A stretch of 36,621 nucleotides of DNA, taken from positions 1-36,621 of the forward strand of contig JACDZG010000075.1 of the NCBI GenBank assembly GCA_013426805.1. The letters are read 5' to 3'. The notes under the pieces were generated by a model, which saw only the letters and a program-made list of their open reading frames with translations, was not told where the DNA came from and made no database searches. Source of the stretch: Chromatiaceae bacterium (lineage in GTDB: Bacteria > Pseudomonadota > Gammaproteobacteria > Chromatiales > Chromatiaceae). Shown piece by piece: positions 9,284-17,463 of this stretch (the stretch's first letter is position 1; every line of letters begins with the position of its first letter). A program made the translations under genes and the position numbers.

Positions 9284-9895
9284 ATGAGCGTAGATTTTGA
9301 CGTCGTTGCCGTGCCCCGCAGCGATACAGGCAAAGGTGCGAGCCGCCGCCTGCGTCGCCAGGGTCTGGTGCCGGCCATTGTATACGGTGGTCATCAGGAC
9401 CCGGAGCTGGTTGCGGTGCGTCACAACGAGTTGCTGCGGCACCTGGACAAGGAGTCGTTCTACTCGCATGTGTTGAATCTCACGATCGGCGAGCGGGTTG
9501 CACCCGTGGTGTTGAAGGATTTGCAGCGCCACCCGGCCAAGCCCTTTGTGTTGCATGCTGATTTCTTGCGGGTCAGTCAGGATGAGAAATTGCGCATGGC
9601 CGTGCCGCTGCATTTCCTGAACGACCAGAAATCGCCTGGGGTCAAGGCCGGCGGCAATGTGTCCCATGCCATGACCGAACTGGAGATTACCTGTCTGCCC
9701 AAGGATCTGCCTGAGTTCATCGGGGTCGACCTGTCGGCGATGGAGGTTGGCGATATCATTCATCTGTCCCAGATCGTGCTGCCGGAGGGTGTCACCCTGG
9801 CGCACGTCCCCGAGACGGATGAAGCGGTGGTGGTGATGCACGGTGCCCATGCCGGGGCCGGTACGGATACCGAGGAAGGCGAGGGCGCTGCCTGA
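9284..9895 (+). CDS. rplY: 50S ribosomal protein L25 (long Ctc/TL5 form)
   Basis: L25 binds 5S rRNA in the central protuberance of the large ribosomal subunit. At 203 residues this is the longer, two-domain Ctc/TL5 type: an N-terminal 5S-binding domain (about 1-95, with KGASRRLRRQGLVPAIVYGG) followed by a beta domain containing LPEFIGVDLSAMEVGDIIHL. The C-terminus is a short acidic tail (EEGEGAA). TTGGAGAACGCTC places a good Shine-Dalgarno before the ATG at 9284. It is flanked by prs and pth as in many relatives. Confidence 0.95.
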   Translation: MSVDFDVVAVPRSDTGKGASRRLRRQGLVPAIVYGGHQDPELVAVRHNELLRHLDKESFYSHVLNLTIGERVAPVVLKDLQRHPAKPFVLHADFLRVSQDEKLRMAVPLHFLNDQKSPGVKAGGNVSHAMTELEITCLPKDLPEFIGVDLSAMEVGDIIHLSQIVLPEGVTLAHVPETDEAVVVMHGAHAGAGTDTEEGEGAA

Positions 9896-9949
9896 TCGCA
9901 GTGGGTCCGCGAATTCCTGAGCGTGCCATGCGCCGCAGTTCGTCAATGA

Positions 9950-9982
9950 GACCGGTCCGACGGCGCTTCCGCCGGGCCGGTC
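9950..9982 (+). terminator. Hairpin between rplY and pth
   Basis: An interrupted inverted repeat has outer arms GACCGG (9950-9955) and CCGGTC (9977-9982), and inner arms CGGCG and CGCCG around a CTTC loop. No T-run follows, so it could be an attenuator or processing site rather than a full intrinsic terminator. Confidence 0.4.
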
Positions 9983-10007
9983 ATTCAGTCCGCAAGGGGC
10001 ATTGAGT

Positions 10008-10586
10008 ATGGATGCCGCAGGCATCCGACTGATCGTCGGGTTTGGTAACCCTGGTCCAGAGTACGCGCCGACCCGTCACAACGTGGGCTTTTGGTTCGTC
10101 GACGCAGTGGCACAGAGTCAGGCGTTCAAGGCCGAGGCCAGGTTTCACGGCGAACTCTCGCGGCTGAGCCGACGTGGTCAGGATCTGCGTCTGCTGAAGC
10201 CGTCGACCTACATGAATCACAGTGGCCGTTCGGTGGCTGCAGTGAGCCGCTATTTCGCGATTCCCCCGGAGCAGATCCTCATCGCGCACGATGAACTGGA
10301 CCTGCCCGTCGGCACCGTGCGTCTGAAACAGGGCGGGGGACATGCCGGCCATAATGGGCTGCGCGACACGATCAATCTGCTCGGCAGTCGCGATTTTTGG
10401 CGCTTACGCATCGGCATCGATCATCCCGGAGACCGCGGCCTGGTGATTGGCTACGTGCTGGGTCGCCCCTCTCGACCTGATGCGCTGCTGATCGAGGAGG
10501 CCCTGCGCGACGTGGAGGGCGTCATCGACGATCTGCTTGACGGGCGGTTTCAAGTCGCCATGAATCGGCTGCATCGCAGTCGTTGA
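10008..10586 (+). CDS. pth: Peptidyl-tRNA hydrolase
   Basis: Pth frees tRNA from peptidyl-tRNAs that drop off the ribosome. The 192-residue product has the family signatures LIVGFGNPGPEYAPTRHNVG (containing the catalytic His), KPSTYMNHSG, AHDELDLPVG and GGGHAGHNGLRDT. I chose the ATG at 10008, which has AAGGGG 9-14 bases upstream; a TTG at 10002 is also in frame. The usual next gene, ychF, is missing here, replaced by about 780 bases of non-coding DNA. Confidence 0.95.
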   Translation: MDAAGIRLIVGFGNPGPEYAPTRHNVGFWFVDAVAQSQAFKAEARFHGELSRLSRRGQDLRLLKPSTYMNHSGRSVAAVSRYFAIPPEQILIAHDELDLPVGTVRLKQGGGHAGHNGLRDTINLLGSRDFWRLRIGIDHPGDRGLVIGYVLGRPSRPDALLIEEALRDVEGVIDDLLDGRFQVAMNRLHRSR

Positions 10587-11364
10587 GGACCTGACGCCCG
10601 ACCGGGAGAAGCGTCGCGGGGGCGGATCAAGGTTTTTGCCGCAGGAACGCGGTGAGGTTGGCGGCGGTCTCCGGCGGACGCCCGATACGTTTTCCTCGAA
10701 CCTGCCGGTTCCAATCAACGCTGGACCACGGATCAAACGCCGCAGGCGGTTCCGCTATTTGCTCTTGTCAACTTGGACGCGGCGTGCTCAGCCCTGAAGC
10801 ACAACCCATTCGCCGGCTGACATCGGGCGGCGTCAGTGCCGGTCGGCGCTGGCGTTGGCTGTTGCGGGGTGGGTTGGCGCGGACCGGGGGTGGGCAACGG
10901 GACGCCCTGGCGGATGCCGGGAAGGTGGTCGGACCGGTCGCGTACGTGCACCACGGTGGGCCAGGCCAGCGGTTGCCGGCTTCGGTGGTGGCCGGCGGTC
11001 GGGATGCGACGCCGTGCCCGGCGGCGCTTATTCGAGCTGAAGCTGATCGCCCTGATGTTTCTCCACCAACAAGCCGGCCTGCCCCAGCGGTGGCGGGCGC
11101 CCAGATTGCAGCGTAGCGCTGGCGGCGCTCCCCCCAATAACGCCGGCAGCCGTCGGGCTGCACGGCGTGCAAGGCATGGAACTCCTCCCAGACCGTGGAC
11201 AGGTCCTGGTCTTTGAGCACGCTCATGAACTGGTCATGCTTCAGGGCTGACCCCCGCGGCGGCCGCTGTGCTTCGCGGCCCGCCCGCGGATGACGGGCGG
11301 CAGCTGCTGATCCATGAAAACTCCCAGGTTGATCTTTGGTTTGCCGACACTCAGGTTATCGACC
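10587..11364. other. Gene-poor, apparently decayed region with an inverted motif
   Basis: None of the reading frames in these 778 bases looks intact; most are Arg/Pro/Ala-rich shadows. On the minus strand, roughly 11250 down to 11105 reads like real protein (DLSTVWEEFHALHAVQPDGC) but loses protein-like character soon after, as a gene fragment would. The motif TCAGCCCTGAAGCA (10790-10803) returns in inverted orientation as TGCTTCAGGGCTGA near 11237-11250. This may be the remnant of an inserted element; I cannot name its family. Confidence 0.5.
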
Positions 11365-13260
11365 ATGATAGGCGCGACATCGTCCTCCACAATCTCCGAT
11401 CCCGAGTCTGAACTGACCGCGTTACGCGACCAGTTCCCGCTCCTTCAGACCCTGGCTCATGGTCGCCCGCTGGTCTACTTAGATAGTGCCGCCAGTACCC
11501 AAAAGCCCGCCCAAGTCATCGACGCCATCTCCGAGTTTTATGCAAGCCGGAACGCGAATATCCATCGCGGCGCCTACCACCTCTCCCAGTCGGCAACAGG
11601 CCTCTATGAGGCGGCGCGTGCCCGGGTCGCCCGCTTTATCGGTGCTGCTGAACCCGCTGAGTGTATCTTCACTCGCGGGACCACCGAGTCCATCAACCTG
11701 GTCGCGGCGGCCTGGGGTCGGGCCAACCTGCGGGCCGGCGACGAGATCATCCTCTCGGAGTTGGAGCACCACTCCAATATCGTACCCTGGCAACTGGTGG
11801 CACAAGCGACCGGTGCGCTGATCAAGGTCATCCCGATCGAGGACAACGGCGAACTGCGGCTGGACCGGTATCGGGCATTGTTGTCATCCCGCACCCGACT
11901 GGTCGCGGTGACCGCGGTGTCGAATGCGCTCGGTACCCTGAACCCGGTTCGTGAGATCATCGCCGAGGCTCATGCCGCCGGTGCTCTGGTGCTGGTCGAC
12001 GGTGCCCAATGGGTGGCCCATGGGCGGACCGACGTCCAGGCGCTGGACGTGGATTTCTATGCGTTCTCAGGACATAAAATCTACGGACCAACCGGCATCG
12101 GCGTCCTGTACGGCAAGCGCCGGTTGCTCGCCGCCATGCCCCCCTATCAGGGCGGCGGCGACATGATCGAGCGTGTGCGCTTCGAGCAATCCACCTACGC
12201 CGACATTCCCAACCGGTTTGAAGCCGGAACTCCGCACATTGCCGGTGCGGTGGGTCTGGCGGCGGCGCTCGACTGGTTGTCGGACGTCGGTTTGGAGCGG
12301 GTTGCCGCCCATGAACAGCGCCTGCTGCGTCAGGCCACGGAGCGGCTGTCCGCGATTCCCGGAGTGGAGATCAAGGGTACCGCGCCGAGCAAAACCGGTG
12401 TGCTGTCCTGGGTGGTCACCGACCCACCGCTCGCGACGCTCGATATCGGGACTCGCCTCGACCTGCAGGGGATCTGCATCCGGACGGGTCATCATTGCTG
12501 TCAGCCGCTTATGGAGCGTTTGGGGGTGGCGGGAACCGCCCGTGCGTCCTTTGGCGTTTACAACACGGCGCAGGAGGTCGACCGCCTGGCGGATGCGCTC
12601 GGGCAGATCGTCGATCAAGCCGGACGGTCGAGTGCCGCCGCCCGCAAACCGATCGCGGCGATTGGGCATAGTGCCCATCCAGGCGACGCCGCGGCAGCCA
12701 ACTGTCTGTATCCGGCCGCGACGGCCGCTTCGCCCGCAGCGGCGGCGCAGGACATCCTTGACCTCTTCGACGATTTGCCGGATTGGCCGATGCGCTATCA
12801 GCAGATCATCGACCTGGGACATGGGCTGGCGCCGATGCCGCCCACACTCAAGACCAAGGAGAATTTCGTCCCCGGCTGTCAAAGTCTGGTGTTTCTGGCC
12901 TCGCGGATCCGGCCCGGCACGACCGATGTCATCGAGTTTCTGGCGGACAGTGATGCGGATCTGGTCCGCGGGTTGATCGCATTGCTGCAGCAGTTGTTTT
13001 CCGGGCAGGACGCGGCGGCTATCCTGGCGTTCGATACCCCGGCCTTCATCGATCGGCTCGGGCTCGCGGGGCATCTGAGTCTGACGCGCCGCAATGGCCT
13101 GGAGGCGTTGGTCCAACGCTTGAGGCGGGTCGCGAGTGGCGCCGCCAAGCAGGTCATTGAGCCGAGTACGCCCCAGACCGCCCAGTCCCGACGGTCCATG
13201 CACGGCCGTCCAGGATTTCGACCTCCGACGACCATTGGTAACCAGTCGGAGATCGGTTAA
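11365..13260 (+). CDS. sufS: SufS-SufE fusion: cysteine desulfurase with sulfur-acceptor domain
   Basis: The 631-residue product joins two proteins normally encoded separately. Residues about 10-420 are a class-V, SufS-type cysteine desulfurase: Lys238 in the SGHK motif should bind PLP, and Cys378 in RTGHHCCQPL is the persulfide-forming cysteine. After a linker rich in Ala and Pro, residues about 460-600 are SufE, with Cys505 in ENFVPGCQSLVFLAS as the acceptor. Sulfur could thus pass between domains of one chain on its way to Fe-S cluster assembly. No other suf genes adjoin it. The start is uncertain: an in-frame ATG at 11314 would add 17 residues, and neither has a clear ribosome-binding site. 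Confidence 0.9.
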   Translation: MIGATSSSTISDPESELTALRDQFPLLQTLAHGRPLVYLDSAASTQKPAQVIDAISEFYASRNANIHRGAYHLSQSATGLYEAARARVARFIGAAEPAECIFTRGTTESINLVAAAWGRANLRAGDEIILSELEHHSNIVPWQLVAQATGALIKVIPIEDNGELRLDRYRALLSSRTRLVAVTAVSNALGTLNPVREIIAEAHAAGALVLVDGAQWVAHGRTDVQALDVDFYAFSGHKIYGPTGIGVLYGKRRLLAAMPPYQGGGDMIERVRFEQSTYADIPNRFEAGTPHIAGAVGLAAALDWLSDVGLERVAAHEQRLLRQATERLSAIPGVEIKGTAPSKTGVLSWVVTDPPLATLDIGTRLDLQGICIRTGHHCCQPLMERLGVAGTARASFGVYNTAQEVDRLADALGQIVDQAGRSSAAARKPIAAIGHSAHPGDAAAANCLYPAATAASPAAAAQDILDLFDDLPDWPMRYQQIIDLGHGLAPMPPTLKTKENFVPGCQSLVFLASRIRPGTTDVIEFLADSDADLVRGLIALLQQLFSGQDAAAILAFDTPAFIDRLGLAGHLSLTRRNGLEALVQRLRRVASGAAKQVIEPSTPQTAQSRRSMHGRPGFRPPTTIGNQSEIG

Positions 13261-13298
13261 ACAATAAATTCAACTGTTCGCTATCGCTTAAACGCCGC

Positions 13299-14276
13299 TT
13301 ATCGGTGAGCGGTTCCTGACCTGGGCCTCCAGCCTAGCAGTGCGGCTGCCAGATAGGCCAGCAGTCTGACCTTGCTCGGCCGTGTTACCCAGGCCCTGGT
13401 CAAGGCCGCCAGGCCTGCACCGCGGCGGCCCACGCGCAGTTGTCCCAGGGCATAGGCCGCTTGGTAGTCAGCGAGCTGGCCGAGAAATGTCCCCCGCGGG
13501 ACGCAGCGACCATCCGGACTGCACAATCCCCAGGTGCGCATCGCCCGCCGCAGCAGCAGCGTTCGGTAATCATGCGGGCGCACCACGCGGTTGCCCTGTT
13601 GGGGATGTTGGCGGTATAGCGTGTCCGGCCGCGTCAGCTTGACGAAGGTGAAAGCACGCGAGATCCGCAACCACAGATCCCAGTCCTCACCAAAGGGCAG
13701 CGTTTCATCGAAGACCCCGCAACGGTCAAAGACCTCCCGGCGGAACATGGCGGTACTGGTCAGCATCCAGCAATCGAGCAGGAACTGGTGGTAGATCCAG
13801 CCGGAGAACGCGGCGTCGATTGCGTCGTGACAGGCCCCCAGGTCGAAACCGGCAGGCGCTGGAAACCGGCCGGCTGCATCCGCCGACCATTGAATGAACG
13901 CGCTGTAGACGACCCCGCAGCCGGGGTGTTCCCGCATCGCCGTCACTTGTCGCTGCAGCTTGTCGGAAAACCAGTAATCGTCATGGTCCAGCAGGCACAG
14001 ATAGCGCCCGCCGGCCTCCCGAATGCCGCGATTGCGGGCTGCGCAGACGCCGGCGTTGGCTTGGGTGATCAGGCGCACGCGGGGACCACAGGCCCTGACG
14101 ATCGCGCAGGTGTTATCCGTGGAGCCGTCGTCCACCACGATCAGCTCGAGGTCACCGAAGGTCTGATGCAGCACGCTGTCGATGGTCTCGGTGAGATAGG
14201 GCGCGCTGTTATACGTGGGGATGATGACGGAAACCACTGGTGCCGTTGGTGCCGCCCTGGTGTTGTACTCAGGCAT
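13299..14276 (-). CDS. Family 2 glycosyltransferase
   Basis: This 325-residue GT-A fold enzyme opens with VVSVIIPTYNSAPYLTETID and ELIVVDDGSTDNT, the nucleotide-sugar-binding signature of GT2. The metal-binding acidic motif is in LCLLDHDDYWFS, and FGEDWDLWLRISRAF fits the ED motif region of the acceptor site. The sugar and acceptor cannot be deduced. It starts 9 bases after the decarboxylase gene's stop, on the same strand, so it is probably the last gene of the minus-strand surface-polysaccharide unit. It ends convergently with sufS, 38 bases apart. Confidence 0.9.
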   Translation of the reverse strand: MPEYNTRAAPTAPVVSVIIPTYNSAPYLTETIDSVLHQTFGDLELIVVDDGSTDNTCAIVRACGPRVRLITQANAGVCAARNRGIREAGGRYLCLLDHDDYWFSDKLQRQVTAMREHPGCGVVYSAFIQWSADAAGRFPAPAGFDLGACHDAIDAAFSGWIYHQFLLDCWMLTSTAMFRREVFDRCGVFDETLPFGEDWDLWLRISRAFTFVKLTRPDTLYRQHPQQGNRVVRPHDYRTLLLRRAMRTWGLCSPDGRCVPRGTFLGQLADYQAAYALGQLRVGRRGAGLAALTRAWVTRPSKVRLLAYLAAALLGWRPRSGTAHR

Positions 14277-14285
14277 TGGTTTGGC

Positions 14286-15620
14286 TCAGCCGACCAGCGC
14301 CTGGGCCGGCGGCGGGTGCGACAAGAAGCCCAAGGGGCTGGCCGAGTAGCCATAGGCTCCGGATTGCAGGATGGCGATCAGATCGCCGGGTGCGCAGCGC
14401 GGCAGGTCAATCTGATCAGCCAGGAGATCGAGCGGGGTGCAAAGCGGCCCGACGACCGTGACCCGGTCGCGCGTGTCGACCGGCGACGCGCGGGCGGCGG
14501 CGATGACCGGGAAGTTCTTGCGGATGACCTGCCCAAGATTCCCGGAGGCGGCAAGGTGTTGATGCAAACCGCCGTCGGTGACCAGATACGTGCGTCCGCG
14601 TGACACCTTGCGGTCGATCACCCGACAGACGTAGATTCCGGCCTCGCCGACCAGATAGCGCCCCAACTCCATCACCAGTTCGGCGTCGCGCAAACCGGGG
14701 CCGAGGGTTGCGATGCGCTCCGCGAGATTGGCGGCGATGGGTGTGAGGTCGAGCGGTTGCTCTCCCGGGAAATAGGGGATGCCCAGTCCGCCGCCGAGGT
14801 TGAGATAGGTAACCGGCGCCGGCGCCTGCCGCGCCAACTGCTCCGCGAGTGCCAGGGTTCCGGTATGGGCCTCGATGATGGCTTCGGCGCTCAGGTTTTG
14901 TGAGCCGGTGAAGATGTGGAAGCCGCGGAACCCGACCGGGAGGCTGCCGAGGTGCGCCAGCAGATCGGGGACCTGCTCCACATCGACCCCGAATGGTTTC
15001 GGTCCGCCGCTCATTTTCATGCCGGACGCTTTCAGTTCGAAATCCGGATTCACGCGTACGGCGACGCTGGGACGAATGCCCATGGCGTGTCCGATGTGGG
15101 CGATCCGTTCCAACTCTCCGGCCGATTCCAGGTGCAGGGTGATGCCGGCCGCGACCGCCGCACGCAGTTCGCGGTCCGTCTTTCCCGGGCCGGCAAAGCT
15201 GATCCGGTCGGCGGGGATGCCGGTGTCCAGCGCGACCTGTAACTCGCCCAGCGAAGCCACGTCGAAGCCATCGGTCAGACCGCGCAGGTGCTGAACCAGG
15301 GCGGGCATAGGATTGGCCTTGATCGCATAGTGCAGGCGCAGGCGCTCCGGCATGGCGGCCCGCCAGTGCGCGGCGCGGCGGCTCAACGCGGCGCGGTCGT
15401 AGGCGTAAAAGGGCGTGCCGCCGATCCGGTCGGCCAGGCGGCTGACCGGGATGCCGCCGACCATGAGTTCACCGCGCGCGTCGCGAACGCTTGCGCCGGC
15501 AGCGTGCCCTCGTTGGTCCGCCGCGGTGTCGATCCGGTGATCGGTCCCGTGGTCGATCCCGTGGTCGATCCCGTTGTTGATCCCGTTGTTGATCCCGTTG
15601 TTGATCAGGTTGTCCGTCAT
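14286..15620 (-). CDS. PLP-dependent Orn/DAP/Arg-type decarboxylase, exosortase-associated type
   Basis: The 444-residue product is a fold-III PLP decarboxylase related to LysA: FYAYDRAALSRR and LHYAIKANPMPALVQHLRGL (Lys of the PLP site) are followed by GFHIFTGSQNLSAEAI and YLNLGGGLGIPYFPGE. Paired with the adjacent AMP ligase it resembles the decarboxylase family found in exosortase-A/PEP-CTERM loci; its substrate there is not established. The start ATG overlaps the ligase stop (ATGA). Residues 3-30 are seven tandem four-residue units (NNGI/DHGI) encoded by a 12-bp DNA repeat, an addition before the usual family N-terminus. Confidence 0.88.
   Translation of the reverse strand: MTDNLINNGINNGINNGIDHGIDHGTDHRIDTAADQRGHAAGASVRDARGELMVGGIPVSRLADRIGGTPFYAYDRAALSRRAAHWRAAMPERLRLHYAIKANPMPALVQHLRGLTDGFDVASLGELQVALDTGIPADRISFAGPGKTDRELRAAVAAGITLHLESAGELERIAHIGHAMGIRPSVAVRVNPDFELKASGMKMSGGPKPFGVDVEQVPDLLAHLGSLPVGFRGFHIFTGSQNLSAEAIIEAHTGTLALAEQLARQAPAPVTYLNLGGGLGIPYFPGEQPLDLTPIAANLAERIATLGPGLRDAELVMELGRYLVGEAGIYVCRVIDRKVSRGRTYLVTDGGLHQHLAASGNLGQVIRKNFPVIAAARASPVDTRDRVTVVGPLCTPLDLLADQIDLPRCAPGDLIAILQSGAYGYSASPLGFLSHPPPAQALVG
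15531..15614. repeat. 12-bp tandem repeat, 7 units, inside a coding region
   Basis: Seven in-phase 12-base units lie at 15531, 15543, 15555, 15567, 15579, 15591 and 15603. The central unit GATCCCGTTGTT is repeated three times exactly, and the outer units differ by a few bases. Because 12 is a multiple of three, copy-number change would keep the decarboxylase in frame. Confidence 0.95.
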
Positions 15621-17221
15621 CGGGAAGGCTCCCCGCGAAAGAGGTCCGCGAAGCGCGAGGCCAGTCGCTTGCGATCGATCTTGCCGTTTGGATTACGCGG
15701 CAGGTGCGACTCGAACAAGACCCGTTGCGGCACCATGAAGCCGGGCAGGGTGTCGCGGCAATGCGCGATGACCCGTGCTTCGAGGTCGGGGCGGTGGGCA
15801 GCGGCCGTGGCGACGACCAGGATCGCCTGACCAAGGGTCCCGTGCGGGACGCCGACGGCCGCCGCCTCGGCCACCAGCCCGGAGCCGTAGATCACCTCTT
15901 CGACCTCGGTGGGGCTGACGCGGTACCCGGAAGTCTTGATCTGCTCGTCCCGACGGCCGATGAAATAGAGGTAACCGTCCGCATCGCGGCGGACCTGGTC
16001 GCCCGACCAGACGGCCAGTTCCGGGTTGGGGAGCCCGCCGGGCTGGCCCGGCGCCGGCCGAAAGCGTTCGTGGGTCCGCGCGGGGTCGTTCCAGTAGCCC
16101 AGGGACACCAGCGCGCCGCGATGCACCAGTTCGCCGGGTTCATCTGGTCCGCACAGGCTGCCGTCCTCCCGTACCACCAGGACCTCGGCGTTGGGAATGG
16201 CCCGACCAATGGAGTCGGGACGCGCGTCAACCAGCTCCGGGGGCAGATAGGTCGAGCGGAAGGCCTCGGTCAATCCGTACATCAGATAGATCCGGGTGTT
16301 CGGCAGCCGGCGGCGCAAGGTCTGCAACGTGGGGGCGGGCAGCGACCCGCCGGAGTTGGTGAGGTAGCGCAGCGAGGTGCGGGCGGCGTGCGGCCAGTCG
16401 AGTCCGGCGACCTGCATCCACAGCGGCGGCACGGCCGCCAGTCCGGTGATGCCGTAGCGGGTGACCGACCTGATCACGTCAGTGGGCAGCAGGTAGTCCA
16501 TCAGGACGACTGCCGCACCAGCGGCAAACGCGGTGGTGAGTTGACTCAGTCCGTAGTCGAAACTCAACGGCAGTACCGCCAGGAGACGATCCTCCGGTCG
16601 GTTCTCCAGATACTCGGCAACGCTCAATGCCCCGGCGATCAGATTGCGGTGCGAGAGCACTACGCCCTTGGGTGCGCCGGTGCTGCCTGAGGTGTAGAGG
16701 ATAGCAGCCATGTCGGTGTCGATGCGGCGGTGTCCGGTGGGGCCGCCGTTGGTGACGTCCAGGATTCCGCAGGCGCGGACACAGCGGGCGCGCAAGGGTT
16801 CGGCGATGTCCGTCGGCGAGCCGTCGACCAGTACCACCTGCCACAGGTCCGGGCACTGTGTCAGCATGCCGACCAGGTGTTTGGCCCGCTCGACTGAGGT
16901 TACCAGGATGCGTGCATTGCAGTCGCGCAGGATGTGGGCGACCTGAAACGGCTTGATCAGTGGGTTCAGCGGCACGAAGCAGCCGCCCGCCGCGGCAGTT
17001 CCGAAGAGCGCCCCCAGGGTGTCGAAGCATTTGGGTAGGTAGACGCCGACCCGATCGCCGCCGTCGAGTCCCAGTCTGAGCAGTCCGGCGCGCCAGTGTT
17101 CGATGAGTTGCCACAGTGCCCGATAGGAGAGCGTCTCGGTGCGGTGGATCAGGGCGTCCCGGTCGGCGAACCGCGACAGGGCCATGTGAACCAATTCGTG
17201 CACCAATGTGATGTTGAGCAT
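15617..17221 (-). CDS. AMP-forming acyl-CoA ligase, exosortase-A-associated type
   Basis: The 534-residue member of the ANL superfamily activates a carboxylate by adenylation. The P-loop-like motif is ILYTSGSTGAPKGVVLSHRN, the A5 region is YLMYGLTEAFRSTYLP, the hinge region is GYRVSPTEVEEV, and the terminal catalytic Lys lies in NPNGKIDRKRL. The pairing with a LysA-like decarboxylase is the pattern of the ligase/decarboxylase couple described in exosortase-A (PEP-CTERM) surface-polymer loci. The carboxylate activated is unknown. The stop overlaps the decarboxylase start by 4 bases. The start is ATG at 17221 (MLNITLVHELVH). Confidence 0.88.
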   Translation of the reverse strand: MLNITLVHELVHMALSRFADRDALIHRTETLSYRALWQLIEHWRAGLLRLGLDGGDRVGVYLPKCFDTLGALFGTAAAGGCFVPLNPLIKPFQVAHILRDCNARILVTSVERAKHLVGMLTQCPDLWQVVLVDGSPTDIAEPLRARCVRACGILDVTNGGPTGHRRIDTDMAAILYTSGSTGAPKGVVLSHRNLIAGALSVAEYLENRPEDRLLAVLPLSFDYGLSQLTTAFAAGAAVVLMDYLLPTDVIRSVTRYGITGLAAVPPLWMQVAGLDWPHAARTSLRYLTNSGGSLPAPTLQTLRRRLPNTRIYLMYGLTEAFRSTYLPPELVDARPDSIGRAIPNAEVLVVREDGSLCGPDEPGELVHRGALVSLGYWNDPARTHERFRPAPGQPGGLPNPELAVWSGDQVRRDADGYLYFIGRRDEQIKTSGYRVSPTEVEEVIYGSGLVAEAAAVGVPHGTLGQAILVVATAAAHRPDLEARVIAHCRDTLPGFMVPQRVLFESHLPRNPNGKIDRKRLASRFADLFRGEPSR

Positions 17222-17463
17222 GTCGGTGCGGTGTCAGCAGGGGCGGTGAAAGATGATAGGGAATGCCGTTAAACCGCGTCCAGCGCGAAATGCACAATTT
17301 TCATGGTGTGTTTAGCACTGGGGATTTCACCAACCTCGGTGGAGCGGAGACACGGTGTCATATTGCTGTTTCTAAAAACTATAATCCGCGCCGGCCCCGG
17401 CAATTGTCGAGTCTGCCGGGGTCTATCCCATCGAAAAACGTCGCCTACCGCGCTGCGCGCGGT
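17222..17463. other. Intergenic region upstream of ligase gene
   Basis: This 242-base spacer lies between the deacetylase gene and the ligase gene, both on the minus strand. It is AT-richer than its surroundings (17300-17385) and so may hold the promoter of the ligase-decarboxylase-glycosyltransferase unit. A TATAAT at 17380-17385 reads on the plus strand, where no gene follows, and is probably coincidental. Confidence 0.4.

Noticed and set aside
17222-17304. A minus-strand start reading MKIVHFALDAV then stop, with a protein-like stretch in another frame
   Set aside because: It could be a gene remnant before the ligase gene, but 11 codons are too few to support a pseudogene call.
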